Source: Kribbella turkmenica
Lineage (GTDB): Bacteria > Actinomycetota > Actinomycetes > Propionibacteriales > Kribbellaceae
Assembly: GCF_004348725.1 (NCBI RefSeq)
Contig: NZ_SMKR01000023.1
Coordinates: 1-56,332 of the forward strand
Reading direction: 5' to 3'
DNA: 56,332 nt
The notes under the pieces are model-generated. The model saw nothing but the letters and a program-made list of their open reading frames with translations, was not told the origin of the DNA and made no database searches. Positions 34,141 to 45,055 of this stretch are shown one piece after another. Positions within the stretch are counted from its first letter, which is position 1. Each line of letters starts with the position of its first letter. The translations under genes and the position numbers were made by a program.

Positions 34141-34896
34141 ATGCGAGTTCAGCTGTCCGAGCGATCCCGTACGGCGGTGGTCGTGGGTGCCGCCGTGGTT
34201 CCCGCGATGGTGTGCGCGGCGATGGTGCCGTTCCGCGCTCGGATCGAGAACACGAACACTGCCCTGGTACTGGTCCTGGTGGTCGTCGCGGCGGCGGCGA
34301 GCGGCGTGCGCCGGGCGGGGATCGTCGCCGCCCTGTCCGGCTCGGTGTGCTGGGCGTTCTTCCTGGCCCAGCCGTACCAGCAGATCATCATCACCGACGA
34401 GGCGGACAGGGTGACGGCGGTGCTGCTCACGGTCGTCGGCGTCGCGGCCGCCGAGATCCTGTGGGCGCGCCGCCGGCAGAACCGTGCCAACCAGCAGCAG
34501 GCCTACCTCACCGACATCCTCCGGACCGCGGGCATCGTCGCCGCCGGCAGCGCCCACACCGAGGGCGTCATCGAGCACGTCGCCGACCAACTCGTCGACC
34601 TGCTCGGCGTCGATGACTGCTACTTCGACAGCGACACCGACGACCAGGCTCCGGCGGCCCTCGTCCGCGACGGCACCGTCGTACGCCGAGGCCGCGATCT
34701 CCCCGTGGACCGCTACGGCCTCCCCACCGACTGCGAGATCGAGCTGCGCGTCCATCACAACGGCATCACCCGCGGCCGCTTCCTCCTGGTCGCCTCGACC
34801 CGCCTCGCCCGGCCCTCCCTCGCCCAACGCCAAGTGGCCGTGGCCCTCGCCGACCAGGTCGGCGCTGCCCTGGCCACCCACGACAGATCCTCCTGA
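34141..34896 (+). CDS. DUF4118 membrane protein with GAF-like domain, no kinase domain
   Basis: From the ATG at 34141 the 251-residue protein has four hydrophobic helices (about residues 10-100), including the DUF4118-type motif FFLAQPYQQIIITDEADRVT known from the N-terminal sensor of KdpD-like kinases. A GAF-like domain follows (LGVDDCYFDSDT to RLARPSLAQRQVAVALADQVG). It stops there: no histidine kinase or cyclase domain is attached. A role in sensing potassium, turgor or small ligands is inference from the domain family. It stands alone between recD and the DHA2 exporter gene. Confidence 0.8.
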   Translation: MRVQLSERSRTAVVVGAAVVPAMVCAAMVPFRARIENTNTALVLVLVVVAAAASGVRRAGIVAALSGSVCWAFFLAQPYQQIIITDEADRVTAVLLTVVGVAAAEILWARRRQNRANQQQAYLTDILRTAGIVAAGSAHTEGVIEHVADQLVDLLGVDDCYFDSDTDDQAPAALVRDGTVVRRGRDLPVDRYGLPTDCEIELRVHHNGITRGRFLLVASTRLARPSLAQRQVAVALADQVGAALATHDRSS

Positions 34897-35068
34897 CCTG
34901 TCGGTCCGTGCCTACCGGAATCGAGAGCTGGCCCGGGCCCGCGGTACACCGGCTGGAAGGCCTGCGGTCGCGGCCAGGGCAACCACGGGCCGCCGGGAAT
35001 CTGCTCGTGCCGGGCCCGGGCCGCGCGTAGTCTCGGGATGACGTGATCCGCGCCCAGGGGGACCGACC

Positions 35069-36670
35069 GTGAGCCAGCCTGCTACCCAGTCCGAGTATCC
35101 CGACCACATCGACGCCGCGGTGCTGAAGATCGCCGGCGTCGTCGTCCTCGGGGCGATCATGTCGATCCTCGACATCACGGTGGTCAACGTCGCCCTGCCG
35201 ACGTTCCAGGACGAGTTCGGCTCGCCCGAGAGTCCGGTCTCCTACTCCCACGTCGCCTGGACGGTCACGGCGTACACGCTGGCGCTCGCGACCGTGATCC
35301 CGCTGACCGGCTGGGCGGCCGACCGGTTCGGCACCAAGCGGCTCTACATGAGCGCGATCTTCCTCTTCACCGCCGGGTCCGCGCTGTGCGCGACCGCGTC
35401 GAGCATCGACATGCTGATCGCGTTCCGGGTCCTGCAGGGCCTGGGCGGCGGCATGCTGATGCCGCTCGGCATGACGATCATGACCCGGGCCGCGGGGCCG
35501 CGCCGGATGGGCCGGCTGATGGCGATCCTCGGCGTACCGATGCTGCTCGGCCCGATCCTGGGGCCGATCCTGGGCGGCTGGCTGATCCAGGTGGCGAGCT
35601 GGCACTGGATCTTCCTGATCAACGTGCCGCTCGGCGCGATCGCCCTCGTGTACGCCGGGTTCGCCCTGGCCAAGGACAGCCCCGAACCGTCGGAGTCCTT
35701 CGACTTCCTCGGAGTCGCCCTGATGTCCCCCGGGCTCGCGCTGTTCCTGTTCGGCGTCTCGTCGCTGCCCGCCGAGAACGGCGACTTCGGCGCACCGCGG
35801 GTGTGGGTCTCGATGCTGGTCGGTGTCCTGCTGATGGCCGCCTTCGTCTGGCACTCCTTCCGGCCGGAGCACCCGCTGCTCGACCTGCGGCTGTTTCGCA
35901 ACCGCAACCTGACCATCTCGATCGTCACGATGTTCCTGTTCGCCGCCGCGTTCTTCGGTGGGCTGCTCCTGGTGCCCACCTACTTCCAGCAGATCCGCGG
36001 TGAGTCCACCCTGAACGCCGGCCTCCTGGTCGCACCGCAGGGACTCGGCGCGATGGTGACCATGCCGATCGCCGGGCGGCTGGTCGACAAGGTCCCCGTC
36101 GGCCGGATCGTCCCCGTCGGGCTCGGACTGATCGTCGTCGGCATGTTCGGCCTGACCCAGGTCACCGCCACGACGCCGTACCCCCTGCTGATCGCGATGC
36201 TGGTCGTGATGGGTTTCGGGATGGGCGGCACGATGATGCCGCTGTTCACGTCGGCGCTGCGCACGCTCAACGGCGCCCAGGTCGCCCGCGGCTCGACCCT
36301 GCTCAACATCACCCAGCAGATCGCGTCCTCCTGCGGAGTCGCGACCATGTCGGTGATCCTCACCAACCAGCTCAACGACTCGCCGGTCATCCCCGGCACG
36401 CAACGCGTCCCCGGCCAGGGCGAAGGCCTCCGCGAGACCCAGGCCGCCATCCTGTCCAACACCCGGCCCGAAAGCCTCGGCCCCCTGAACATCGACCCCG
36501 CCGCCATCGCCCGCGGCCTCACCGACGCCGCCGCATCCTTCGCCACCACCTACTGGGTCGCCTGGATCCTCGTAGCCCTCACCCTCATCCCCGCCCTGCT
36601 GCTCCCCCGCAGACGCGAAAAGACCCACCTTCTGGACGACAAGGGCGCTCCACCCGCGATCGTGGACTGA
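35069..36670 (+). CDS. DHA2-family MFS drug exporter
   Basis: The 533-residue protein has 14 predicted helices and DHA2 family motifs: motif C-like LGVPMLLGPILGPILGGWLI (about residues 150-170), LDITVVNVALPTFQ in helix 1 and GWAADRFGTKRLYM for motif A. It should export organic compounds, often drugs, by proton antiport. The GTG start has a GGGGGACCG ribosome-binding site. A short hairpin (GGCCC/GGGCC, 36680-36692) lies just past the stop. No TetR- or MarR-type regulator is adjacent. Confidence 0.92.
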   Translation: MSQPATQSEYPDHIDAAVLKIAGVVVLGAIMSILDITVVNVALPTFQDEFGSPESPVSYSHVAWTVTAYTLALATVIPLTGWAADRFGTKRLYMSAIFLFTAGSALCATASSIDMLIAFRVLQGLGGGMLMPLGMTIMTRAAGPRRMGRLMAILGVPMLLGPILGPILGGWLIQVASWHWIFLINVPLGAIALVYAGFALAKDSPEPSESFDFLGVALMSPGLALFLFGVSSLPAENGDFGAPRVWVSMLVGVLLMAAFVWHSFRPEHPLLDLRLFRNRNLTISIVTMFLFAAAFFGGLLLVPTYFQQIRGESTLNAGLLVAPQGLGAMVTMPIAGRLVDKVPVGRIVPVGLGLIVVGMFGLTQVTATTPYPLLIAMLVVMGFGMGGTMMPLFTSALRTLNGAQVARGSTLLNITQQIASSCGVATMSVILTNQLNDSPVIPGTQRVPGQGEGLRETQAAILSNTRPESLGPLNIDPAAIARGLTDAAASFATTYWVAWILVALTLIPALLLPRRREKTHLLDDKGAPPAIVD

Positions 36671-36729
36671 GTCTCGGGACGGCCCCACGGGCCCTTCGGC
36701 AAGCACGCGGCGGCACGCGCACGTACCGG

Positions 36730-36779
36730 TGGGTGGGAGCGGCGGCGACGCAGGAGACGCGCGTAGCCGCCGCGGGGGA
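36730..36779. repeat. dispersed partial copy of the REP-like repeat
   Basis: GGTGGGTGGGAGCGGCGGCG followed by ACGCAGGAGACGCGCGTAGC matches the 3' part of the units at 21783-22124, with about 6 nt missing after GGCGGCG. It lies between the DHA2 gene stop and the acyl-CoA synthetase stop, that is, between converging genes. Confidence 0.65.
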
Positions 36780-36781
36780 GG

Positions 36782-38617
36782 TCAGTCGTACATCTTGTCC
36801 AGCAGGTCCGCGTACTGCGTCTCCACGTGCTTGCGCTTGAGTTTCAGGCTCGGGGTCATCTCACCGGTCTCCACGGTCAGGTCCCGGTCGAGGATGGTGA
36901 ACTTCTTGATGGTCTCCCACCGGTTCAGTCCGGCGTTGAGTTCGTCCACGTAGCCCTGGACCATCGCCCGGGCCGCGTCGGAGCTGACGATCTCGGCGTA
37001 CGACTTGCCGCCCAGCCCGTTCGACGCCGCCCAGCCCTGGATCGCGTCCGGGTCCAAGGTCACCAGCGCGCTGACGAAGTTGCGCTTGTTGCCGTGGACA
37101 ACGAACTGGCCGACGTACGGGCAGATCATCTTGAACCGGCCCTCGATCACCTGCGGGGCGACGTACTTGCCGCCGGAGGTCTTGAAGAGGTCCTTCTTGC
37201 GGTCGGTGATGAAGAGGTACTCGTCCTCGAAGTGGCCGATGTCGCCGGTGTGGAACCAGCCGTCGGCGTCGATCACCTCGGCGGTCTGCTCGGGCTGGTT
37301 GTGGTAGCCGCTCATCACGCCGGGGCCCTTGATCAGGATCTCGCCGTCCTCGGCGATCTTCGCCTCGGTGCCGGGGAAGATCGGGCCGACGCTGCCGAGG
37401 CGGTACTGGCCGGGGCGGTTGAGCGACGAGCCGGCCGCGGTCTCGGACAGGCCGTAGCCCTCGAGGATCAGCAGGCCGGCAGAGTGGAACCATTCGGCGA
37501 GGTGCTTGTCGAGGGCGGCGGAACCGGAGACGAAGAACCGGATCCGGCCGCCGAAGCGGGCGCGGATCTTGGACAGGACGAGCTTGTCGGCGAGCGCGTA
37601 CTGCGCGCCGAGGGCACCGCCGGGCTCCTTGCCCTGCTGACGCAGCGCGGACACCCGGGCGCCGACGCCGAAGGCCCAGTGGAACAGCTTGGCCTTGACC
37701 CCGCCCTCGTCCTCGATCATCGTGACGATCCGCGCGTGCGCCTTCTCGAAGATCCGCGGTGCCGCGGCCATGAAGGTCGGCTGGACGACGGCCGCGTTCT
37801 CGACGATCTTGTCGATCCGCCCGTCGATCGCGGTGGCGAACCCGATCTGGAACTGTACGGCGAGCAGCACCTGGCCGAAAACGTGCGACAACGGCAGCCA
37901 GAGGAACTGCAGGTCGTCCTGGCTGAGCACCCGGATCCCCTCGACCGCGGCGCCCTCGTAGGTCCAGACCGAGTGCGGCAGCCGGACACCCTTCGGCCGG
38001 CCGGTCGTGCCGGAGGTGTAGATCAGCGTGCAGAGGTGGTCGGGCTTGATCTGCGCGAGCCGGTCGTCGATCGCCGACGGGTTGTCCTTCAGGTACGCCG
38101 TGCCGAGCTCGTCCAGCGCCGACAGCGAGAGGACCCACGACTCGTCCTCCGCCGACGGCTCGCCGTCGATCAGCACGACCTTCTGCAGCGAGGGCGTCTC
38201 GGACCGGTGCGCGCGCAGCTTGTCGAGCTGGGTCGCGTCCTCGGCGAAGACGACCTGCACCTCGGCGTCGGCCACGATGTACGCGACGTCCTCCGCCATC
38301 GTGGTCGGGTAGATGGTGGTGGTCGCGGCGGCCGCGAGGACGGCGGCAAGGTAGCACTCGACCCATTCCATCCGGGTGCTGGACGCGATCGCGACGCGCT
38401 GCTCGGGCTGGACGCCGAGGGCGATCAGGCCGGCTGCCCGGCGCCTGGCCAGCTCGTCGAGCTCCCGCCAGCTGGCGGATTTCCATTGGTCCCCGGACGG
38501 GTACCGGAAGGCCTCGCGCGAAGGGGTCGCGGCGACCCGGTCGAGGAACATCGTGGCCATGTTCTCTTTGCGGTTGCTGAGCAGAGCGAGCTGGCCCTCA
38601 TCGGCGACTGGCTTCAT
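36782..38617 (-). CDS. long-chain fatty acyl-CoA synthetase (AMP-forming)
   Basis: The 611-residue protein is an ANL-superfamily ligase. It has P-loop LIYTSGTTGRPKGVRL (about residues 180-195), LEGYGLSETAAGS, the adenylate-binding WFHTGDIGHFEDEYLFITDR (about 420-440) and the hinge motif KDLFKTSGGKYVAPQVIE. Its length and sequence resemble actinobacterial FadD15-type enzymes. It activates fatty acids to acyl-CoA through an acyl-AMP. The ATG at 38617 has GGAGG 6 nt upstream; an in-frame upstream ATG is less likely. It appears monocistronic. Confidence 0.93.
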   Translation of the reverse strand: MKPVADEGQLALLSNRKENMATMFLDRVAATPSREAFRYPSGDQWKSASWRELDELARRRAAGLIALGVQPEQRVAIASSTRMEWVECYLAAVLAAAATTTIYPTTMAEDVAYIVADAEVQVVFAEDATQLDKLRAHRSETPSLQKVVLIDGEPSAEDESWVLSLSALDELGTAYLKDNPSAIDDRLAQIKPDHLCTLIYTSGTTGRPKGVRLPHSVWTYEGAAVEGIRVLSQDDLQFLWLPLSHVFGQVLLAVQFQIGFATAIDGRIDKIVENAAVVQPTFMAAAPRIFEKAHARIVTMIEDEGGVKAKLFHWAFGVGARVSALRQQGKEPGGALGAQYALADKLVLSKIRARFGGRIRFFVSGSAALDKHLAEWFHSAGLLILEGYGLSETAAGSSLNRPGQYRLGSVGPIFPGTEAKIAEDGEILIKGPGVMSGYHNQPEQTAEVIDADGWFHTGDIGHFEDEYLFITDRKKDLFKTSGGKYVAPQVIEGRFKMICPYVGQFVVHGNKRNFVSALVTLDPDAIQGWAASNGLGGKSYAEIVSSDAARAMVQGYVDELNAGLNRWETIKKFTILDRDLTVETGEMTPSLKLKRKHVETQYADLLDKMYD

Positions 38618-38788
38618 TGTCTGGCCTCCATCGGGGGTCAAGTAACCGGAGAGTAATGGCTAGCGGGCACGGCTGACTATGCCCTGCCTCGTCCGCCCCC
38701 ACCTTCTCCATTACGTTTCCGCAACGCATGCGCACGACCAGTGGCCTGCGTCTCACTGTCAGTTCTACCCCTCGCCTGGCGGGCACCG

Positions 38789-41578
38789 TCAACCGCCGCG
38801 CCGCAGCCGCCGCAGCGCACCGCGAACCGTCTCCGCGTCGGGGTGGTTCAGCACGTCCAGAATCTCCAGTGCCTCGGTCCAGCTCACCTCGGCCGCCGCG
38901 GGTTGTCCCGCTCGCTCCTGGACCTCGGCCATCGACATCAGGCACTCCGCCGTCTCACCCAGCCGGCCGTGCGTGCGCAGGATGGCGACCGCGGTCGCAT
39001 AGCTGGCGATGGCTTCCCCGAGGCGGCCGGATCCGGCGAGGGCGTACGCCTTGGTGTCGCTCACGACGGCACGCCCGTACTCCGAGTCCAGCTCCTCGTA
39101 GAGCTTGAGCGCCTGCTGGGCGTAGTCGACCGCCGCCTCGTACTCGCCGAGCTGCCCGTGGTACCAGCCGAGGTTGTTCAGCGCGTTCGCCCGGGCGTCG
39201 GCGTGGCCGGTCCGCTCGTAGATCCGGAGTGCGCGGGTGGTCTTCTCGATCGCCTGGCGATGTTCGCCCATCCGGCTGAGTACGCGCGCCTGGCTGAGTG
39301 AGCCGTGCGCGATCCCGGCGTCGTCGGCCAGCTCCTCCGCGATGCCGAGCGCGAGTTCGTGCTGCCGGATCGCGTCGTCCCACTGCCGCAGCGCCATGTG
39401 GCCGCGGGCGAGGTCCCGCCGGGTCTGGGCCTGTTTGCGCGGATCGCCGAGCCGGACCGCCGCCGCGAGGGCGAGCAGTTCGGACTCCATGTAGCCGGGT
39501 CGTCCGCGAAAGTCGAGATAGTCCGCGATCGCCCACACGAACAACCACAGCAACCCGTCCGCCCGCCCGGTGGCAGCACGCAGTACGGCGAGATTGTTCG
39601 GCTGCTCGGAGTCGAACCAGGCGAACGCCTCGTCGCGGGTCGTCGGGACCACGATGTCGACGCCGGGATCCAGCCCGGGCAGCTCGACCGGGTCCCGCCT
39701 GGGCGCGAGGATCAGCGCGGCCGCACAGCCGGTGTGCACGAGGTACCCGAGCAGCCGCTCGAACGCCTCGTCCGCCTCCTGCTCCTCACACAGCTCCCGC
39801 GCATAACTGCGCAGCAGGTCGTGCAGCGCGTAGCGATCCGGCCCGAGCTCCACCAGCTGATGGTTCGCCACCAGTACGGCGAGCAGCCCGCGAGCCGCCC
39901 GCACGGGTACGCCGGCCAACGCCGCCGCGGCCCCGAGCGTGATCTCGGCACCGGGATGCTGAGCCAGCAACCGGAACATCCGCGCGAGTTCCGGCCGGAG
40001 CTGCCGGTAGGACCAGGAGAAGATCGTCCGTACGTCGATTCCGTCGGTGGTCGCGAGCGCGTCGAGCGGCGCCAGGCTCAGCGTGTCCACGAACGACGCC
40101 AGCTGCCGCCGCGGCCGCAGCGCGATCTGGGCCCCGAGCAACGACAGTGCCAGCGGAAGCCCCGCACACCGGGCGATCAGCTCGTCGGTGCTGCGGGCGT
40201 CCGCCTGCAACCGCCGTTCGCCGACTCTTGCCGCGAGCAACTGTCTGGACTGGGCCGGGTCCAGGGTGTCCAGCTGGATCGGCTCGGCCTGCTCGGTCGC
40301 GACCAGCCCGGCGAGCTCGTTGCGGCTGGTGACCAGGGTGAGACAGTTCGTCCCGGTCGCGGCCAGCGGACGGACCTGCTCGGCGGTCCGGGCGTTGTCG
40401 AGGACGACGAGGACTGCCCGGTCCGCGAGCATGCTGCGGTACAGCGCGACCTGCTCGGCCGCGGCCATCGGCAGGCGATCGGCCGGAATCCCGAGCCCGG
40501 CGAGGAACCGCGGGAGGACCGTGAGCGGGTCGGCGGGCTCGAGCGACGGCGAGTATCCGAGCAGGTCGGCGTACAGGATGCCGTCGGGGAAGGTGTCCGC
40601 GACCTGCCGGGCCCAGTGGATTGCGAGCGAGGTCTTGCCGACGCCGGCCGGTCCGATGATCAGTCCGAGGCGGGCGCCGGGCAGCAGTCCGTCCAGCCGC
40701 TCGAGATGCTCGGTCCGGCCGGCGAACGCGGGTACGGCGGTCGGCAGCTGGCGCGGGATCACCATGCTCTCGGTGTCCGTCGCCGCGAGCAGCTCGGCGT
40801 GCACACGCCGGAGCTCGGGGCCGGGCCCGACGCCGAGACTCTCCCGCAGCCGGCGCGAGACTTCGGCGTACGTCGACAACGCGACCGCCTGCCGTCCGGA
40901 CGCGTGCTGCGCGCGCATGAGCTGGGCCCAGAACCGTTCCCGGGTCGGGTGGCGCCCGACGAGCTCCCTCAGCTCCGGGATCACCCCGGCGGCGTCACCG
41001 ATCGCCAGCCGGGCCTCGAACGACAACTCCTGTGCCTGCAGGTGCTCCTCGACCAGCCGCGGGATCATTTCGCGCGTCAGCGCGCCCGCGTCCAGCCCGG
41101 CGAGCGGCTCGCCTCGCCAGAGCGCCAGCGCCTCGCTCAGCAGCGGGACCCGGGCGGCGGGATCACTTGCCTCGCGGGCACTCCGGACCAGCGACCGGAA
41201 GGTCTCGAGGTCGAGCTGCGACGGGTCCGCGTGCAGCGCGTAGCCACCGTCGCCCGTGCGGATCATCGACCGGTCCGCGTCCCCGAGAGCGGCGCGGAGG
41301 CGGGAGACGTAGATCTGCAACGCGGCGCGCGGCTTGCTCGGCAACTCGTCGTCCTCCCAGAGGACGTCGACCAGGTCCGCCGTCCGGACGGTGCGGTTGA
41401 GCCGCAGCAGCAGCGCGGCCAGCAGTACAGCGGGCCGGTGCGAGGGCAGCCGGATCACCGCACCGGCGTCCGATCGCACCTCCATCGTGCCGAGCAGGCG
41501 GAACCGCAGCCTGTCCGCCCCACGTCGAGCCAGCTCGGTCACCTCCCCTGCTCCGGCCGATGGATCGCCCAGGAACAT
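38789..41578 (-). CDS. AfsR/SARP-family regulator with NB-ARC and TPR domains
   Basis: The product of about 929 residues has an OmpR-like winged helix (FRLLGTMEVRSDAGAVIRLP, TADLVDVLWEDDELPSKPRA) and a bacterial transcriptional activation domain (LDLETFRSLVRSAREASDPA). An NB-ARC ATPase follows (P-loop IIGPAGVGKTSLAI; LVVLDNARTAEQVRPL), then C-terminal tetratricopeptide repeats (RANALNNLGWYHGQLGEYEA and similar). Such proteins activate secondary-metabolite or developmental genes in actinobacteria. No biosynthetic cluster is next to it. The start is uncertain; the ATG at 41578 has no good ribosome-binding site. Heptamer repeats lie just upstream (41635-41652). Confidence 0.9.
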   Translation of the reverse strand: MFLGDPSAGAGEVTELARRGADRLRFRLLGTMEVRSDAGAVIRLPSHRPAVLLAALLLRLNRTVRTADLVDVLWEDDELPSKPRAALQIYVSRLRAALGDADRSMIRTGDGGYALHADPSQLDLETFRSLVRSAREASDPAARVPLLSEALALWRGEPLAGLDAGALTREMIPRLVEEHLQAQELSFEARLAIGDAAGVIPELRELVGRHPTRERFWAQLMRAQHASGRQAVALSTYAEVSRRLRESLGVGPGPELRRVHAELLAATDTESMVIPRQLPTAVPAFAGRTEHLERLDGLLPGARLGLIIGPAGVGKTSLAIHWARQVADTFPDGILYADLLGYSPSLEPADPLTVLPRFLAGLGIPADRLPMAAAEQVALYRSMLADRAVLVVLDNARTAEQVRPLAATGTNCLTLVTSRNELAGLVATEQAEPIQLDTLDPAQSRQLLAARVGERRLQADARSTDELIARCAGLPLALSLLGAQIALRPRRQLASFVDTLSLAPLDALATTDGIDVRTIFSWSYRQLRPELARMFRLLAQHPGAEITLGAAAALAGVPVRAARGLLAVLVANHQLVELGPDRYALHDLLRSYARELCEEQEADEAFERLLGYLVHTGCAAALILAPRRDPVELPGLDPGVDIVVPTTRDEAFAWFDSEQPNNLAVLRAATGRADGLLWLFVWAIADYLDFRGRPGYMESELLALAAAVRLGDPRKQAQTRRDLARGHMALRQWDDAIRQHELALGIAEELADDAGIAHGSLSQARVLSRMGEHRQAIEKTTRALRIYERTGHADARANALNNLGWYHGQLGEYEAAVDYAQQALKLYEELDSEYGRAVVSDTKAYALAGSGRLGEAIASYATAVAILRTHGRLGETAECLMSMAEVQERAGQPAAAEVSWTEALEILDVLNHPDAETVRGALRRLRRGG

Positions 41579-41634
41579 CCAGCAGGAAAGGCACACCTTA
41601 TCGCCGGGTCACCCTACGCAGGAGTTCTCCCTCT

Positions 41635-41652
41635 GTGACATTTTGTTGACAT
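41635..41652. promoter_or_regulatory. tandem heptamer direct repeats upstream of SARP gene
   Basis: On the minus strand ATGTCAA-caaa-ATGTCAC forms two heptamers with a 4-nt spacer (11-nt period), about 57 nt upstream of the chosen start. SARP-type and PhoP-type regulators bind heptamer direct repeats with this spacing. Autoregulation or PhoP control is inference. Confidence 0.45.
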
Positions 41653-41661
41653 TCAGGAAAG

Positions 41662-43050
<1,389 letters not shown>

Positions 43051-44133
43051 TTACTCGCCGAGCGGGATGCCGAAACCGGGCCGGTCCGGCACGGTGAGCT
43101 CCCCGTCGCGCCAGAGATAGGCACTGGTGTCGGCACCGAGCGTCTGGCCGGGAACGCCCTCGACGGTGTTCACCCGGCCCAGACCGGCCGCCAGTTGTGC
43201 GGCGTACAGGGTCTTGATCGGCAGGCCCCAGGCGTGCGGCGAGGCGTGCGCTCCCAGCTCGGCGACCGTCGGCATCACCGATCGCCAGCCCGTCAGCCCG
43301 AAGGACACGACGTCCATCAGAAGCACGTCGATGTCGCCGTTCCCGGCGATCTTCAGCAGGCTGTCGAGGTCCGGATTGCTCTCGCCCTCGGCGATCAGCG
43401 TCGCCGATCCGGTGTCGCTCAGATGGCGACGGAGCCGGGCGAGGTCGGCCGCGTCGTCGAGGAACGGCTCCTCCACCCAGTACAACCCGACGTCGGCCAC
43501 GGCCTGCAGGTAGGCGATGAAGCCGTCGCAGTCGTAGCCGTCGTTGGCATCGACCAGGATGCGGTGCCGGGGATAGGCCTCGCGCACGGCGCGGGTGACC
43601 TCGATGTCCCTGCGGTCGCCCGCGGCGCGGTCCATCCAGCGGTTGCCGCGGCCGATCTTCAGTTTGAAGGCGCGGTAGCCGGCCGCGTCGTCGGCGGCGC
43701 AGTCGGCCAGCACCGCCTGGACGCCGCGCGGGTCGTCGTCCGGGTCGAGGTCGGCGAAGTAGATGGCGCCGTCGTAGCAACTGATGGTCCGCTGTCCGTG
43801 AGCACCCAGGACCGCGTAGACGGGCAGGTCCTCGATCTGACCGACGAGATCGTGCAGGGCGAAGTCGAGTGCGGACATCGCGGGGTCCCGTACCCCGGTG
43901 TCCGGGTCGATCAGGTCGATCACCGACCGCCCGACGACCTGGTTCTCCGGCGGCAGGGCGCCGGCGAGCAGACCCCAACCGGACCTGCCGGTGTCGGTCC
44001 GGAGAATGACGATCGCCGAGTCGCTGCCACTCCCGTGACTGCCGAGCCGGGCGTTGCGGCCGATGGTTCGCGGGTACCGGCTGCTGATCGTCGACACCTC
44101 CACGGCGCTGATGTAGTGACGATCCAAGGACAT
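43051..44133 (-). CDS. enolase-superfamily enzyme (mandelate racemase/muconate lactonising type)
   Basis: The 360-residue protein shows the MR/MLE barrel: KxK base motif in FKLKIGRG (about residue 160), metal ligands Asp in VDANDGYD, Glu in WVEEPFLDD and Glu in LIAEGES, and the C-terminal SPHAWGLP segment. The N-terminal capping domain is present. Members abstract the proton alpha to a carboxylate, most often dehydrating acid sugars. The substrate is not predictable here. It lies between the importer permease gene and the 4-OT gene, pointing to breakdown of an imported acid sugar. Confidence 0.88.
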   Translation of the reverse strand: MSLDRHYISAVEVSTISSRYPRTIGRNARLGSHGSGSDSAIVILRTDTGRSGWGLLAGALPPENQVVGRSVIDLIDPDTGVRDPAMSALDFALHDLVGQIEDLPVYAVLGAHGQRTISCYDGAIYFADLDPDDDPRGVQAVLADCAADDAAGYRAFKLKIGRGNRWMDRAAGDRRDIEVTRAVREAYPRHRILVDANDGYDCDGFIAYLQAVADVGLYWVEEPFLDDAADLARLRRHLSDTGSATLIAEGESNPDLDSLLKIAGNGDIDVLLMDVVSFGLTGWRSVMPTVAELGAHASPHAWGLPIKTLYAAQLAAGLGRVNTVEGVPGQTLGADTSAYLWRDGELTVPDRPGFGIPLGE

Positions 44134-44193
44134 CTAGTACTCCCGTTCGGTGGTCGAGGTGTGGGGCTTCGGGCAGCGCCGATCCTGGCCGGG

Positions 44194-45054
44194 TCAGCCC
44201 TTCAGCCCGGATCGGGCGACGCCGGCGATGACGTAGCGCTGGACCAGCGCGAACGCGATCAGCACCGGGACACTGGCCAGGGCAGCCCCGGCCATGATCG
44301 CCGGGTAGTCGGTGGCGTACGCGCCCTTCAGCGTCGCGAGGCCGGCCGGCAGCGTGAGGTTCTCGGGGTTGAAGAGGACGTAGAGCGGCCAGAGGAAGTC
44401 GTTCCAGCTGCCCAGCAGGCTCAGGATCGCCAAGGTGGCCAGCGGCGCCTTCGCCAGCGGCAGCACGATGCGGACGAAGATCTGGAAACGATTGGCGCCG
44501 TCGATCAGCCCCGCCTCCTCCAGCTCGGCCGGAATCGAGACGAAGAACTGCCGCAGGAAGAAGACACCGAAGGCACTGGCCGCACCGGGCACGATCAAGG
44601 CCCACTTGCTGTCCAGCCAGCCCAGGCTCTCGACGATCAGGTAGTTGGGCATCAGGAACACGAAGCCGGGCACGAACAGGGTTGCCACGATCAGCGCGAA
44701 GATCACGTACTTGCCTCTGAACCGCATCCTGGCCAGCGGATAGGCCGCGGCCGCCGCGGTGACCAGGACCAGGACGGTGTGCGCCACGGCGACGACGACG
44801 CTGTTCACCAGCCAGCGCAGGACCGGCGCCTGGGCATCGGCGAACAACGAGGTGTATCCCTCAACCGAGAAATCAGCCGGGATCCACCGCGGCGGCAGGG
44901 CGGTCGCGCCCTCGGCGGTCTTGAAGGACGTCGAGAGCATCCACAGCAGCGGGGCGATGAAGATCACCGACAAGATCAGCAACAGGGCGTAGAGCAACAG
45001 ATTCGCGGCCACCCCCTGGCCTGGCCGCCGGCTGGCGGTAGCGATCGCGACCAC
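44194..45054 (-). CDS. carbohydrate ABC transporter permease (MalG-like)
   Basis: The 286-residue permease has six helices. The EAA loop in its C-terminal half contains EEAGLIDGANRFQIFVRIVL PLAK-like sequence, which docks the ATPase. A wide cytoplasmic N-terminus precedes helix 1. It forms the channel with the MalF-like partner encoded 1 nt upstream. No ATPase gene is in the operon; such importers in actinobacteria often share an MsiK-type ATPase encoded elsewhere. Confidence 0.92.
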   Translation of the reverse strand: MVAIATASRRPGQGVAANLLLYALLLILSVIFIAPLLWMLSTSFKTAEGATALPPRWIPADFSVEGYTSLFADAQAPVLRWLVNSVVVAVAHTVLVLVTAAAAAYPLARMRFRGKYVIFALIVATLFVPGFVFLMPNYLIVESLGWLDSKWALIVPGAASAFGVFFLRQFFVSIPAELEEAGLIDGANRFQIFVRIVLPLAKAPLATLAILSLLGSWNDFLWPLYVLFNPENLTLPAGLATLKGAYATDYPAIMAGAALASVPVLIAFALVQRYVIAGVARSGLKG

Positions 45055-45055
45055 G

